DNA of 64,000 bases from Mitsuaria chitosanitabida ATCC BAA-476 = NBRC 102408 (GCF_001598255.1 NZ_BCYP01000004.1:174322-238321), one strand, 5' to 3'. Counted from the stretch's first letter, positions 34,676 to 44,463 are shown. Notes: generated by a model not told the origin, from the letters alone. Program-made: numbers and translations.

Positions 34676-35908
34676 ATGGACAGCTACCTGCTCGACTGGG
34701 CCAATCTGCTGCTGCGCTGGCTGCATGTGATCGTGGCCATCGCCTGGATCGGCGCCTCCTTCTATTTCGTCTGGCTGGACAACCACCTGCTCAAGCCGCG
34801 GGCCCCGGACCTGAAGTCCAAGGGCGTGGACGGCGAGCTGTGGGCGGTGCATGGCGGCGGCTTCTACAACCCGCAGAAGTACATGGTCGCGCCGGCCGAC
34901 CTGCCGCAGCACCTGCACTGGTTCTACTGGGAGAGCTACTGGACGTGGATGAGCGGCTTCGCGCTCTTCGCGCTGCTGTATCTCTTCAACGCCGACACCT
35001 ACCTGATCGACAAGCGCGTCCATGACTGGAGCGCGCCTGCCGCGGTCGCCGGCGCGCTGGGCTTCCTGGCCGGCGGTTGGCTGATCTACGACCAGATCTG
35101 CCGGCGCTTCGGCCGCAAGGCCGACGGCGCGATCGGCAACGACGGCGTGGTGCTGGGGCTGATCGCGGTCGTGATCGCGGCGGCCGCCTGGGGCGCGAGT
35201 CAGCTCTTCGCGGGGCGCGCGGCCTTCCTGATCGTGGGGGCGACGATGGCCACGATGATGAGCGCCAACGTCTTCTTCTGGATCATCCCGGGCCAGAAGC
35301 AGGTCATCGCCGACATGCGGGCGGGCCGGCCGGTGGACCCGGTCCACGGCCAGCGCGGCAAGCAGCGCAGCGTGCACAACACCTACTTCACGCTGCCGGT
35401 GCTGATCGCGATGCTGTCCAACCATTACGGCATGCTCTATCAGCACGAGCACAACTGGCTGGTGCTGATCGGCCTGATGCTGGTCGGCGCGCTGGTACGG
35501 ACCTGGTTCGTGAAGCGCCACAAGGGCGTGAACGCATGGCCGCTGCTGGTCGTCGTCGCCGCGTTGCTGGCCGCGCTGATCACCTGGCTGGCGCCGCGTC
35601 CGGCCGCGTCGTCGGCGATCTCGTCGGGGACGTCATCGACGGCGTCTGCCGTGGCCGCCGCGCCCGCCGCGCCGGCCAAGGTCAGCTTCGAGCAGGTCGG
35701 CAAGATCGTCCACGACCGTTGCCTCGCCTGCCACAACGCGGCGCTGGCGCCCAAGCGCATCCAGTTCCACGAACCGCAGCTCATCGAGCAGCATGCGGCC
35801 GAGATCTACCAGCAGGCCGTGGTTCAGAAGACGATGCCGCTGAACAACGCCACCGGCATCACCGACGAGGAACGGGCGACGCTGGGCCGCTGGTTCAAGG
35901 AACGGTAG
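34676..35908 (+). CDS. puuD: Membrane urate hydroxylase PuuD with C-terminal cytochrome c domain
   Basis: Oxidises urate to 5-hydroxyisourate, coupled to the respiratory chain rather than to oxygen directly. The 410-residue protein has about eight transmembrane helices (residues about 8-310, e.g. WLHVIVAIAWIGASFYFVWLDNHLL, YWESYWTWMSGFALFALLYLFN, IVGATMATMMSANVFFWIIPGQKQVI) and then a cytochrome c domain with heme motif CLACH at residues 349-353. The ATG at 34676 is used; an adjacent GTG adds one residue. It supplies the substrate of UraH, so puuD, uraH, the UraD fusion and puuE form one continuous route. Confidence 0.92.
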   Translation: MDSYLLDWANLLLRWLHVIVAIAWIGASFYFVWLDNHLLKPRAPDLKSKGVDGELWAVHGGGFYNPQKYMVAPADLPQHLHWFYWESYWTWMSGFALFALLYLFNADTYLIDKRVHDWSAPAAVAGALGFLAGGWLIYDQICRRFGRKADGAIGNDGVVLGLIAVVIAAAAWGASQLFAGRAAFLIVGATMATMMSANVFFWIIPGQKQVIADMRAGRPVDPVHGQRGKQRSVHNTYFTLPVLIAMLSNHYGMLYQHEHNWLVLIGLMLVGALVRTWFVKRHKGVNAWPLLVVVAALLAALITWLAPRPAASSAISSGTSSTASAVAAAPAAPAKVSFEQVGKIVHDRCLACHNAALAPKRIQFHEPQLIEQHAAEIYQQAVVQKTMPLNNATGITDEERATLGRWFKER

Positions 35909-36002
35909 TCGAGCGACCCGGCGGTCCACTGGGCGCATCGAGTCTGCCGTTCACCGCATCGTGCGCGAGGGACGTCCCGGGCCGCTGCTCTAATCCGCCG
36001 TC

Positions 36003-36557
36003 ATGACCGAGATCTACATCAGCACCGACGTCGAGACCGACGGCCCGATTCCCGGGCCGCATTCGATGCTCAGCCTTGGCGCGGCGGCCTACACGGCGGA
36101 CAAGCATCTGCTGTCGACCTTTTCCGCCAACCTCGAGACGCTGGAGGGCGCGAGCCCGCATCCCAAGACGGCGGCCTGGTGGGCGACCCAGCCCGAGGCC
36201 TGGGCCGCCTGCCGCTGCGATCTCGAGTCGCCGGAAGCGGCCATGCGCCGCTACGTGGCCTGGATCGCGACGCTGCCCGGCAAGCCCGTGTTCGTCGGCT
36301 ATCCGGCGGGTTTCGACTTCCTCTTCGTCTACTGGTACCTGATCCGCTTCACCGGGGACAGCCCCTTCAGCTTCTCCGCGCTGGACATCAAGAGCTATGC
36401 GATGGCGGTGCTCAAGACGGAGTTCCGCGCCAGCACCAAGCGCAACATGCCCAAGAGCTGGTTCGATCCGCTGCCCCACACGCATGTGGCCGTGGACGAC
36501 GCGGTGGAGCAGGGGGCGCTGTTCTGCAACATGCTGAGGGCGAATCGCCGCGAGTGA
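36003..36557 (+). CDS. DEDD-type 3'-5' exonuclease-like protein
   Basis: A 184-residue protein with exonuclease-fold motifs: Exo [22 protein letters not shown] at the N-terminus (Asp and Glu metal ligands), a middle [18 protein letters not shown] with a conserved Asp (Exo II), and [18 protein letters not shown] near the C-terminus (Exo III, His and Asp). It could act on RNA or DNA ends; the exact class is not clear. It is a single gene between puuD and kdgK and appears unrelated to either pathway. Confidence 0.78.
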   Translation: MTEIYISTDVETDGPIPGPHSMLSLGAAAYTADKHLLSTFSANLETLEGASPHPKTAAWWATQPEAWAACRCDLESPEAAMRRYVAWIATLPGKPVFVGYPAGFDFLFVYWYLIRFTGDSPFSFSALDIKSYAMAVLKTEFRASTKRNMPKSWFDPLPHTHVAVDDAVEQGALFCNMLRANRRE

Positions 36558-36685
36558 GTGCGTCCGGCGGCGGGGAAGCCGAGCCAGGTCGGCGTCGTGA
36601 TGGGGCCGTATCGAGGCCCGTGTCGCACCCCGTCGCCCGCGCCTCCGGGTCTCTCCGATGGTGGGAACGTCCGCCTCGATCCAGA

Positions 36686-36713
36686 ATCCGAAACATCGTT
36701 TCAGATTTCGGAT
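36686..36713 (+). promoter_or_regulatory. KdgR-like box before kdgK
   Basis: GAAACATCGTTTC at 36690-36702 matches all 14 core positions of the enterobacterial KdgR box (pattern R-AAAYRNYRTTTY-A). It is nested in a wider inverted repeat ATCCGAAA (36686-36693) / TTTCGGAT (36706-36713). It ends 64 nt before the kdgK start. A KdgR-type IclR regulator is encoded in the same cluster at 52602. Confidence 0.65.
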
Positions 36714-36766
36714 CCTGAGCTGGAGCGAGCCTTTCCACCGGAGCAGGACCGCGGAGCGAAACCCCC

Positions 36767-37699
36767 ATGACGAAGCGCGTGGCCGTGATCGGCGAATGCA
36801 TGTTGGAGCTGCAAGGCGAGCCCTTCGGCGCGATGACGCTGGGCTATGGCGGCGACACCTTCAACACCGCCGTCTACCTGCGCCGCTGTGGCGCGGCGGC
36901 CGGCATCGAGGTGGCGTACGCGACGGCGCTCGGCGAGGACAGCCTCAGTGCCGGACTGCTCGAGCGCTGGCGCGACCAGGGCATCGACACCGGCCTGGTA
37001 CGGCGCGTCGTGGACCGCATGCCGGGGCTCTACATGATCGATGTGGACGCGTCGGGTGAGCGCAGCTTCCGCTACTGGCGCGACAGCGCCGCCGCCCGCT
37101 GCTACTTCGACGCGCGCGTCACGCCGCTGGAGGCCGAGGCCCACGGGTTCGACGCGCTCTACCTCAGCGGCATCACGCTGGCGATCCTGCCCGAGGCGGG
37201 GCGGGAGCGGCTGTTCGCGCTGATGGCCGCGATGCGCGAGCGGGGGGCGCTTGTCGTCTTCGACAACAACTATCGGCCGCGCTTGTGGGCGGATCGCGCG
37301 GTGGCGCGCGGGGCGTTCGAGCGGGCGTTCGAGCTGGCGACGACCGCGTTGGTGACCGCGGACGACCATCAGGCGCTGATGGGGCTCCCGGACATCGACG
37401 CGGCGATCGCGCAGGCGAAGGGGCTCAGCGCGCCGGAGGTGCTCATCAAGCGAGGTGCGGCGCCGACGCTGGTGAGGGCGGCAGGGGACAAGGCCTGGCA
37501 CGAGGCGCCGACGCAACGGGTCGAACGGGTCGTCGATACGACGGCGGCAGGGGATTCGTTCGCGGGTGGGTATCTCGCGCGGCGACTGGCCGGGGAGGGC
37601 GCGGTCGAGTCAGCGATCCACGGCAATCGCGTCGCCGCGCGAGTGATCGGGCATCGAGGGGCCATCATCTCGGCGGAGGCGATGGGAGATTTGGTTTGA
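36767..37699 (+). CDS. kdgK: 2-dehydro-3-deoxygluconokinase (KDG kinase)
   Basis: PfkB-family sugar kinase that phosphorylates KDG, the product of the KduI/KduD route, for cleavage to pyruvate and glyceraldehyde 3-phosphate. The 310-residue protein has the N-terminal IGECMLEL and YGGDTFNTAVYLRR substrate motifs and the C-terminal DTTAAGDSFAGGYLARRL signature, in which Asp263 is the catalytic base. NNYRPRLWAD fits the KDG kinase subfamily. It is preceded by a KdgR-like box and followed by the palindromic repeat and minisatellite block. The KDPG aldolase is not in the window. Confidence 0.93.
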   Translation: MTKRVAVIGECMLELQGEPFGAMTLGYGGDTFNTAVYLRRCGAAAGIEVAYATALGEDSLSAGLLERWRDQGIDTGLVRRVVDRMPGLYMIDVDASGERSFRYWRDSAAARCYFDARVTPLEAEAHGFDALYLSGITLAILPEAGRERLFALMAAMRERGALVVFDNNYRPRLWADRAVARGAFERAFELATTALVTADDHQALMGLPDIDAAIAQAKGLSAPEVLIKRGAAPTLVRAAGDKAWHEAPTQRVERVVDTTAAGDSFAGGYLARRLAGEGAVESAIHGNRVAARVIGHRGAIISAEAMGDLV

Positions 37700-37735
37700 G
37701 CGGCCGAGGCGCACCGCGCGCTGCGGGAGCTCCCA

Positions 37736-37774
37736 CCCTCACCCCTGCCCTCTCCCGCCCCGCGGGAGAGGGAG
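37736..37774 (-). repeat. Palindromic repeat, copy 1 (REP-like)
   Basis: CCCTCTCCCGC-CCC-GCGGGAGAGGG with the flank CCCTCACCCCTG on its left. It is the reverse orientation of the copy at 37999-38040. Together they bracket the 9-bp minisatellite. Six copies of this element are seen in the window. Confidence 0.85.
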
Positions 37775-37787
37775 TAAAGATGCATCT

Positions 37788-37976
37788 AGTCCGTCGAGTC
37801 CGTCGAGTTCATCGAGTTCATCGAGTTCATCGAGTTCATCGGGTTCATCGGGTTCATCGGGTTCGTTGAGTTCGTTGAGGTCGTTGAGGTCGTTGAGGTC
37901 GTCGATTTCGTGGAGTTCGTCGAGTTCATCGGGTTCATCGATTTCATCGATTTCATCGATTTCATCGGGTTCATCG
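37788..37976. repeat. 9-bp minisatellite, 21 units
   Basis: Exactly 21 tandem 9-bp units with consensus AGTTCATCG (variants AGTCCGTCG, GGTTCATCG, AGGTCGTTG, ATTTCATCG and others). Because 9 is a multiple of 3, every frame stays open. One minus-strand frame would encode an acidic D-E-L/D-E-P/D-E-I repeat peptide, but no ribosome binding site or homology supports a gene. Unit variants occur in runs, as expected from slippage and unequal exchange. The entire 344-nt gap 37700-38043 consists of this array, two palindromic repeats and short flanks. Confidence 0.93.
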
Positions 37977-37998
37977 AAGGACAGCGAGCCTGACGACT

Positions 37999-38040
37999 CC
38001 CTCGCCCGCTTGCGGGAGAGGGCAGGGGTGAGGGTCTTCG
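37999..38040 (+). repeat. Palindromic repeat, copy 2 (REP-like)
   Basis: CCCTCGCCCGC-TT-GCGGGAGAGGG followed by CAGGGGTGAGGGTCTTCG. The left arm has one change (G for T). It lies 3 nt after the acetylesterase stop in minus-strand terms, so it could also act as that gene's 3' hairpin. Confidence 0.85.
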
Positions 38041-38043
38041 GGG

Positions 38044-38841
38044 TCAGCGCATCCACTGCCCGAGCCCCGGCACCGTCGCCGCGAGCTCCCTGGCGACCAT
38101 CGCCGAGAACACCTGCGCCCCTTTCGCCCCCAGGTGCGTCCGATCGAACGCCGGATTCGCCGCTCCCGCGCGCTCCGATGAGGACGTCGCCTGCGCGGGT
38201 GCGCTCGCCGGCTTCGGTGCCATCGCGAGCGAGTCTGCCTCTGTCTCCCCCATCGCCTGCACCGCATCGCGGCTGACGGCATGGAGGTCGATCACCGGCA
38301 CCTGCTGCTCATGCCCGACGCGCAGCGTCGTCTCCGCCCACGGACGCAGGTCGTTCGTGAGATACCCGTTGCCATCGAAGCTCCGCCGCGTCAGCGGCGT
38401 GAGCATCACCAGGCTCGCCCCGGTCTGCGCCACGTCCTGCGCGTACCCCGCGAGATTCACCGGGAACTCCGTCACCAGATCCGTCGACCGCCCCGGTTTC
38501 CCTGGCTGGTCGTTGTGCCCGAACTGCATCAGCACCACGTCGACCTGTCCGGCGGGTCGATCCCGCAGGAGGGTCATGACCTGACCCCACAGCCCTTCCG
38601 CCCGATAGCTCTTCGTGCTGCGTCCCCCACGCGCGAGATTGAGACACTGCACCTCCGGCCGGAACCTCGCGCACAACGCATCCCCATACCCGCTCTTCGT
38701 CGCCATCGTCGAATCGCCGACGAGGATCACCCGCAGCGACACGGCCCGGGCCGCATCGACATGCGTCCGGGCCGTGTCCTGCTGCGCCTGGGCGGCGCCC
38801 GCCGCGAGGGCGAGCGCCGCGAGCCACGCTCGCGTCCGCAT
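38044..38841 (-). CDS. SGNH-type rhamnogalacturonan acetylesterase
   Basis: Secreted esterase that would remove acetyl groups from rhamnogalacturonan/pectin (CE12-like). The 265-residue protein has a signal peptide (MRTRAWLAALALAAGAAQAQ) and the SGNH blocks: GDSTMATKSG (nucleophile Ser), ARGGRSTKSY (Gly/oxyanion), MQFGHNDQPGKPG (Asn), and C-terminal FDRTHLGAKG (Asp and His of the triad). The ATG lies 3 nt past the TonB receptor stop, so both are in one transcript. An Ala/Ser/Pro-rich insertion of about 30 residues precedes the final block. Confidence 0.88.
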   Translation of the reverse strand: MRTRAWLAALALAAGAAQAQQDTARTHVDAARAVSLRVILVGDSTMATKSGYGDALCARFRPEVQCLNLARGGRSTKSYRAEGLWGQVMTLLRDRPAGQVDVVLMQFGHNDQPGKPGRSTDLVTEFPVNLAGYAQDVAQTGASLVMLTPLTRRSFDGNGYLTNDLRPWAETTLRVGHEQQVPVIDLHAVSRDAVQAMGETEADSLAMAPKPASAPAQATSSSERAGAANPAFDRTHLGAKGAQVFSAMVARELAATVPGLGQWMR

Positions 38842-38844
38842 CGA

Positions 38845-41800
38845 TCAGAACTTGTAGCTCGCGCCCAGCAGGTACTCCCGGCCGGTCACGTGATACACGA
38901 CGGGGCTGTTCCGTGCCCGCGAGATGAATTGATCGTTCACCTCGTTGGTCAGGTTCACGCCCTCGAGCGTGATCGTCAGCTTGTCGTTGACCTTGTAGGA
39001 GATGGACGCGTCCACGTTGAGCGTCGCGTTCTTCCCCTCGACGTCATTGTTGTTCTGCCCCGGCACCCGCGTCAGGAAGGCCGAGCGCCGGGACGCCGAC
39101 ACCCGCGCGCTCAGCTTGTCGTCCTCGTAGTACAGCGTGGCGTTCCACGACTTGGGCGACATGTTGAGCAGGTCGTCCGTGATCATGGCGTCGCTGGTGG
39201 GCGAGACCAGGTAGGCGATCTTGGACTTCACGTAGGTGTAGTTCAGCAGCGTGCCGAAGTTGCGCCCCCAGCCCGGCAGGAAGGTGAAGGGCTGCTGGTA
39301 ATTCAGCTCGATGCCGCGCAGCTTGCCCCCCGGGGTGTTGATCGGCGTCGTCAGCTGGAAGACCTCTTCCCCGGTGAAGTTGGACGGCAGCAGCGACAGC
39401 GGCAGGCCGGTCTGGTTGAACGGGGCGTTGGTGCGCAGGCTCTGGATGTAGGTGTTGATGTTCTTCTGGAACAGACCCACGCCCAGGAAGGCGTTGCGCG
39501 CGAAGTACCACTCCAGGCTGCCGTCGAAGGTCTTGGCGCGGAAGGGCTTGAGGTAGGGGTTGCCCGTCGTGATCGACAGCGTGCCCGTGGTGCTGATCGT
39601 GCCGCCCGGATTCAGGTTGCCCAGCTGCGGACGCGCCATCACCTTGGCCGCGGCGAAGCGCGCGATCAGGTCCGGTGTGAGGTTCGCGGAGAGGTTCAAC
39701 GCCGGCAGCCAGTCCTTGTACTTCTGGCCGATCACGACCTCGGTCCCCCCGCCGGTGGCCAGGTAGCCGGTCGCCTCCTGCTCGGTCTGCACGTAGCGCA
39801 CGCCGACGTTGCCCTGCACCTTCAGGCCCAGCACCTTGCCCTCGAAGTCCGCCTGCACGAAGCCGCCCTTGTCCTTCTCCACCACCGCGCGGTTGTTGCC
39901 GCGCGCGTTGCCGTTGGTGGTCGACGACAGCGTGAAGTCGCCCGGGCCGCCGGCCGGCCCGCTCTTGATGCAGTTGCAGTAGATGTCGTACGCGGCGGCG
40001 ATGGCGTTGAGGTCGGGGATGACCCAGGAGGTCGGCGTGCCGGCCGGCAGGTTCAGCCCGCGGCCGAAGCCCGTCAGCATCTTGGTCAGCACCGCCGAGC
40101 CCGCCGGCGCCGCGAAGATGGTGTCGTTCTGGTTGACGCGCCGGAACTCGTAGGTGTCGAAGTCGTATTTCTTGTAATCCGCGCCGGCCTTCAGCGTCAG
40201 GCGGTCGGGCACGACTTCCCAGGCGAGGTCCAGGTGGGCGATGTCGTTGCGGTTGTTGGCGCCCTGCGGCCGGATGCGGATCTCGCTGGTCGTGGTGTTG
40301 GTCACCGTGGCGGGCTGGTTGGTCGCCACCTGCGGCACCCCCACGATCTGCAGCGCGCCGTTCTGCTGCGCTGGGTCGAAGGGGTACTTGATCACCGGCA
40401 GCCGGTCGTTGCCGCGGAAGTCCAGCGTGTAGCCGTTGACGTTGATCGCGTCCAGCGTGGTCGTCGTCTGCACCGGATTGCGGAAGCGCGAGTCCGCCCG
40501 GCCCACCCGCGCGTTGAGCTTGAGGTGGTCGGTGATGTCCTGCTCCAGCGTGAGGCTGGGCTGGGTGAAGGTGGTGGACAACTCGTCGTAGCGCGACTCG
40601 GCGCGGATGTCGACGCCGTTGAACACGCCGTACTGCAGCGCGCCGTTGGGCGCGTACTGCGCCTCCACCACGCTGGTCTGCGGCTTGCCACCCTGGCTGG
40701 CCGTGCGGCTGAAGGAGATCGCCTCCAGGAAGTCCTCCGCGCGCGTGGCCTTGAGCTTCGAGTACAGCAGGTCGAAGCTCAGCAGCGTGCGGTCGCTGGG
40801 GCGGAACTGCACCGAGCTCGTCAGCCCCAGGCGGTCCTGGTCATGCGTGAGCCGGCCGTAGCGCGGCAGACGCGGATGGAAGTTGTTGACGTTGCTCGCG
40901 AGGTTGTACGCGGAGGTCGCCGCCGACGACGCGGGCAGGCGGGGCACGCCCTGCGCGGCGGGGCCGCAGTTGGCCGCGGTGGTCGTGGGATTCGCCGGGG
41001 TGACGCCGACCGGCGAGCACCAGCCGCCCGACGAGGCGCCGTTGTCCCAGCGCACCGTGGAGAACCCTTCCTCGAGCAGCCGCCGCTTGGAATACGCGCC
41101 CGACAGCAGCACGCCGACCTTGTTGTCCAGGAAGACATCGCTGATCAGGAAGGCCATGCGCGGGTCGGTCTCGCGCGCGAGGTCGTTGTAGCGCGCCTTC
41201 ACCGAGCCGGTGATCACGCGCTTGTTGAAGTCGAAGGGCCGCGCGGCGCGCAGGTCCACCGTCGCGCCCAGCGAGCCCTCGTCCACCTCGGCCGAGCTGC
41301 TCTTGCGCACGGTGATGGTGTTGAAGAGCTCCGAGGCGAAGACGTTGAAGTCGAAGCCGCGCGAGCGGTTGGCGCCGCCCGAGCTGTCGGTGCCGCCGGT
41401 GGTGGCCAGCGCCTCGATCCCGTTGATGCGCACGCGGGTGAAGTCCGCGCCCAGGCCGCGCACCGTGATGTTGCGGCCCTCGCCGGCGTCGCGGTCGATG
41501 ACCACGCCGGGCACGCGCTGCAGCGACTCGGCCAGGTTGGTGTCGGGGAACTTGGCGATGTCCTCGGCCTTGATCACGTCGACGATGCCGCGGTCCTGCT
41601 TCTTCGCGTTCAACGCGCTGGCCAGCGAGGCGCGCAAGCCGGTGACCACGACGGTCTCCAGCGACTTGTCGGCGCTCCTGTCGGCGCTCTTCTCACCGGC
41701 GTCGGCCGAGGCGGCGCTGGCCGCGGCCGCGGGCGCGGCGGCCTGTTCCTGGCTCCAGGCGGGCAGCGACAGCGTGGCCGTGCCCAGCAGGCAGGCGGCC

Positions 41801-41871
41801 AGGCGCGTCAGTCGCGGCGGTTGCGGGGCGGGCGCGGACGTCCCGAGGCGGGTCCCATGGCGTTGGGGCAT
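38845..41871 (-). CDS. Large TonB-dependent receptor, oligosaccharide type
   Basis: A 1008-residue outer-membrane receptor of the subfamily found in polysaccharide utilisation loci of Caulobacter- and Xanthomonas-like bacteria. ATG 41871 has GGAGAC upstream. After a signal peptide (ends near LPAWSQ) come an Ala-rich linker, the TonB box region ETVVVTGLRASLASALNAKKQ, a plug (VDVIKAEDIAKFPDTNLAESLQRVPGVVIDRDAGEGRNITVRGLGADFTRVRINGIEA) and a barrel ending REYLLGASYKF. The gene is cotranscribed with the acetylesterase and sits in the pectin cluster, so oligogalacturonides or rhamnogalacturonan fragments are the likely ligands; this is inference. Confidence 0.93.
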   Translation of the reverse strand: MPQRHGTRLGTSAPAPQPPRLTRLAACLLGTATLSLPAWSQEQAAAPAAAASAASADAGEKSADRSADKSLETVVVTGLRASLASALNAKKQDRGIVDVIKAEDIAKFPDTNLAESLQRVPGVVIDRDAGEGRNITVRGLGADFTRVRINGIEALATTGGTDSSGGANRSRGFDFNVFASELFNTITVRKSSSAEVDEGSLGATVDLRAARPFDFNKRVITGSVKARYNDLARETDPRMAFLISDVFLDNKVGVLLSGAYSKRRLLEEGFSTVRWDNGASSGGWCSPVGVTPANPTTTAANCGPAAQGVPRLPASSAATSAYNLASNVNNFHPRLPRYGRLTHDQDRLGLTSSVQFRPSDRTLLSFDLLYSKLKATRAEDFLEAISFSRTASQGGKPQTSVVEAQYAPNGALQYGVFNGVDIRAESRYDELSTTFTQPSLTLEQDITDHLKLNARVGRADSRFRNPVQTTTTLDAINVNGYTLDFRGNDRLPVIKYPFDPAQQNGALQIVGVPQVATNQPATVTNTTTSEIRIRPQGANNRNDIAHLDLAWEVVPDRLTLKAGADYKKYDFDTYEFRRVNQNDTIFAAPAGSAVLTKMLTGFGRGLNLPAGTPTSWVIPDLNAIAAAYDIYCNCIKSGPAGGPGDFTLSSTTNGNARGNNRAVVEKDKGGFVQADFEGKVLGLKVQGNVGVRYVQTEQEATGYLATGGGTEVVIGQKYKDWLPALNLSANLTPDLIARFAAAKVMARPQLGNLNPGGTISTTGTLSITTGNPYLKPFRAKTFDGSLEWYFARNAFLGVGLFQKNINTYIQSLRTNAPFNQTGLPLSLLPSNFTGEEVFQLTTPINTPGGKLRGIELNYQQPFTFLPGWGRNFGTLLNYTYVKSKIAYLVSPTSDAMITDDLLNMSPKSWNATLYYEDDKLSARVSASRRSAFLTRVPGQNNNDVEGKNATLNVDASISYKVNDKLTITLEGVNLTNEVNDQFISRARNSPVVYHVTGREYLLGASYKF

Positions 41872-42149
41872 GTCTTGTCTCCACAAGGTTCTTCTGTGGC
41901 CGCGGGCACGGGATCGTCGCCCGTCGCTCTCGCGGCGTCGTGGTCGTCACGGGCGCGCGCAGGGCGCCGTCGGATCGGGAGCGGCCATCGCTGCAGTGCG
42001 ATCGCCACCTCGGTACTGCGTGTCGGTACTTCGAAGATCAGGAGTCCGCGCGGCGCGGACCCGGGAGAGCCACCGGCCGGCGCGAGGCCGTCCGGCCCGG
42101 CCGTCGCGGGGACGACCGGAGAGAGGGTCAGGGCTTGCTCAGGCGGCGC

Positions 42150-42494
42150 TCAGAGGTAGTCCTCGCGCCGCGGAGAGAACTGGTCCAGCAGCGTGCTGTC
42201 CTGTTCCAGCGCGACCACGCCATGCGAGGTCAGGCGCGGAGCGACGAAGGCGTCGCCGGCGCGCAGCACCTTCTTGACGCCGCCCACCTCGCAGTCGAAG
42301 GCGCCGCTGATCACGAACGCGATCTGGTCATGCGCGTCGTGCGCATGCGGGGTGCCGATCGCGCCCTTGTCGAAGCGCACCAGCACCGACATCAGCTCCG
42401 GCGTGTGGCCGACGATCTTGCGGCGGATGCCGTCGCCGAGCTCGGTCCAGGGCTCGGCGTCGTTCTCGAAGTAGGGGTCGGCGGACGGATTCAT
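42150..42494 (-). CDS. kdgF: KdgF cupin (unsaturated galacturonate linearisation)
   Basis: A 114-residue single-domain cupin. KdgF converts 4,5-unsaturated galacturonate, released by pectate and oligogalacturonate lyases, to the linear ketouronate used by KduI. Family motifs: PHAHDAHDQIAFVISGAFDCEVGG (metal-binding His cluster), AGDAFVAPRLTSHGVVAL (second cupin motif), and FSPRREDYL at the C-terminus. ATG 42494 has AGGAGA upstream at a somewhat long distance. It is divergent from kduI, and the shared promoter holds two KdgR-like boxes. Confidence 0.9.
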   Translation of the reverse strand: MNPSADPYFENDAEPWTELGDGIRRKIVGHTPELMSVLVRFDKGAIGTPHAHDAHDQIAFVISGAFDCEVGGVKKVLRAGDAFVAPRLTSHGVVALEQDSTLLDQFSPRREDYL

Positions 42495-42569
42495 CGGGGC
42501 GGGTCTCCTGCAGGCATGGACGGTCTGAAGCCGTCGTTGCAGGCAACTATAGCGACGTCGCGAAAAATT

Positions 42570-42603
42570 GAAACGCTGGTTCACTACATAGAAACCATAG
42601 TTC
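42570..42603. promoter_or_regulatory. Two KdgR-like boxes in the kdgF/kduI promoter
   Basis: GAAACGCTGGTTC ends at 42582 and GAAACCATAGTTC ends at 42603; both are 13 bp and start exactly 21 bp apart (two helical turns). They share GAAAC....-TTC with the box before kdgK. The first also matches 16 of 19 positions of the enterobacterial KdgR consensus. They lie 76 bp upstream of kdgF and about 140 bp upstream of kduI. The 248-nt gap 42495-42742 shows no gene. Confidence 0.65.
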
Positions 42604-42742
42604 CGGGAAAGTCCGCAGCCTCGTACGCTTCGTTCCCATCAGATCCAGGAAGCATCCCCAAGCAGGGTGTTCCCGACCCGCCCCAGCCGGCCGCTCGCGC
42701 TGTCCGCGAGGCCCGGCGCGGCACCATCCCACCGAGGAAGAC

Positions 42743-43579
42743 ATGGACATCCGCCAACCCATCCACAGCGAGCACGCCCGCACGCTGGACACCGACGGCC
42801 TGCGCCGGCAGTTCCTGGTCGAGGACCTGTTCCAGGCCGACCAGGCGACGCTCACCTACAGCCAGATCGACCGGATCATCGTCGGCGGGATCATGCCGGT
42901 GACCCGGCCCGTGAGCTTCGCGCCGGAACTCGGGAAGTACACCGGGACCGATTTCTTCCTGCAGCGCCGTGAGCTCGGCCTGATCAACATCGGCGGCGCG
43001 GCCCGCGTCTTCGTCGACGACACCCAGTACGACATCGGCCCGCGCGAGGCGCTGTATGTCGGCCAGGGCGCGAGGATCATCGAGTTCAAGAGCGTCGATG
43101 CGGCCGATCCCGCGAAGCTGTACTTCAACTGCGCGCCGGCCCACACCTCGTATCCGACGCGCAAGGTCACGCTGGCCGAGGCTTCGCCGGAGACGCTGGG
43201 CTCGCCCGAGACCAGCAACCGCCGCACCATCTACAAGTTCCTGGTGCCGGACGTGCTGCCGACCTGCCAGCTGCTGATGGGCATGACGCAGCTGGAGCCG
43301 GGCAGCCTGTGGAACACCATGCCCTGCCACCAGCACGACCGGCGCATGGAGGTCTACTTCTACTTCGACATGAAGTCGGACGCGGTGGTCTTCCACATGA
43401 TGGGCGAGCCCGCCCAGACCCGTCACCTGGTCGTGCGCAACGAGCAGGCGGTCATCAGCCCGAGCTGGTCCATCCACTCCGGCGTGGGCACGCAGGCCTA
43501 CACCTTCATCTGGGGCATGGTCGGCGAGAACCAGGTCTTCAAGGACATGGACCACGTGCCGATGACGGCGCTGCGCTGA
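42743..43579 (+). CDS. kduI: 5-dehydro-4-deoxy-D-glucuronate isomerase
   Basis: Isomerises DKI (5-keto-4-deoxyuronate) to DKII (2,5-diketo-3-deoxygluconate). The 278-residue length equals that of the E. coli enzyme. Family segments are [62 protein letters not shown] and the zinc-binding [19 protein letters not shown]. It is first in the plus-strand run that includes kduD, the transporter, ogl, the esterase-lyase fusion and kdgR, 25 nt before kduD. Confidence 0.97.
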   Translation: MDIRQPIHSEHARTLDTDGLRRQFLVEDLFQADQATLTYSQIDRIIVGGIMPVTRPVSFAPELGKYTGTDFFLQRRELGLINIGGAARVFVDDTQYDIGPREALYVGQGARIIEFKSVDAADPAKLYFNCAPAHTSYPTRKVTLAEASPETLGSPETSNRRTIYKFLVPDVLPTCQLLMGMTQLEPGSLWNTMPCHQHDRRMEVYFYFDMKSDAVVFHMMGEPAQTRHLVVRNEQAVISPSWSIHSGVGTQAYTFIWGMVGENQVFKDMDHVPMTALR

Positions 43580-43604
43580 GCTCACCGGACCGAAGGGAAC
43601 AGAC

Positions 43605-44366
<762 letters not shown>

Positions 44367-44463
44367 GGGCAAGACCCGACCCCGCGCCACCCGCCCCTGA
44401 CACGAGTACCGGCGCGACGCGGCCCGCAGAGGCCGCGCGCGCCCGCCGACGGAGACACGGTGC

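Noticed and set aside
37788..37976. Possible CRISPR array
   Set aside because: Units are 9 bp and contiguous, with no spacers and no cas genes nearby; it is a minisatellite.
37739..38056. Minus-strand frame encoding an acidic D-E-L/D-E-P repeat peptide
   Set aside because: It is made entirely of a palindromic repeat plus a 9-bp minisatellite, which is open in every frame. No ribosome binding site, and its start lies inside the acetylesterase gene.
38281..42159. 1292-codon plus-strand ORF opposite the TonB receptor
   Set aside because: Shadow frame of the receptor and acetylesterase; no ribosome binding site or domain.
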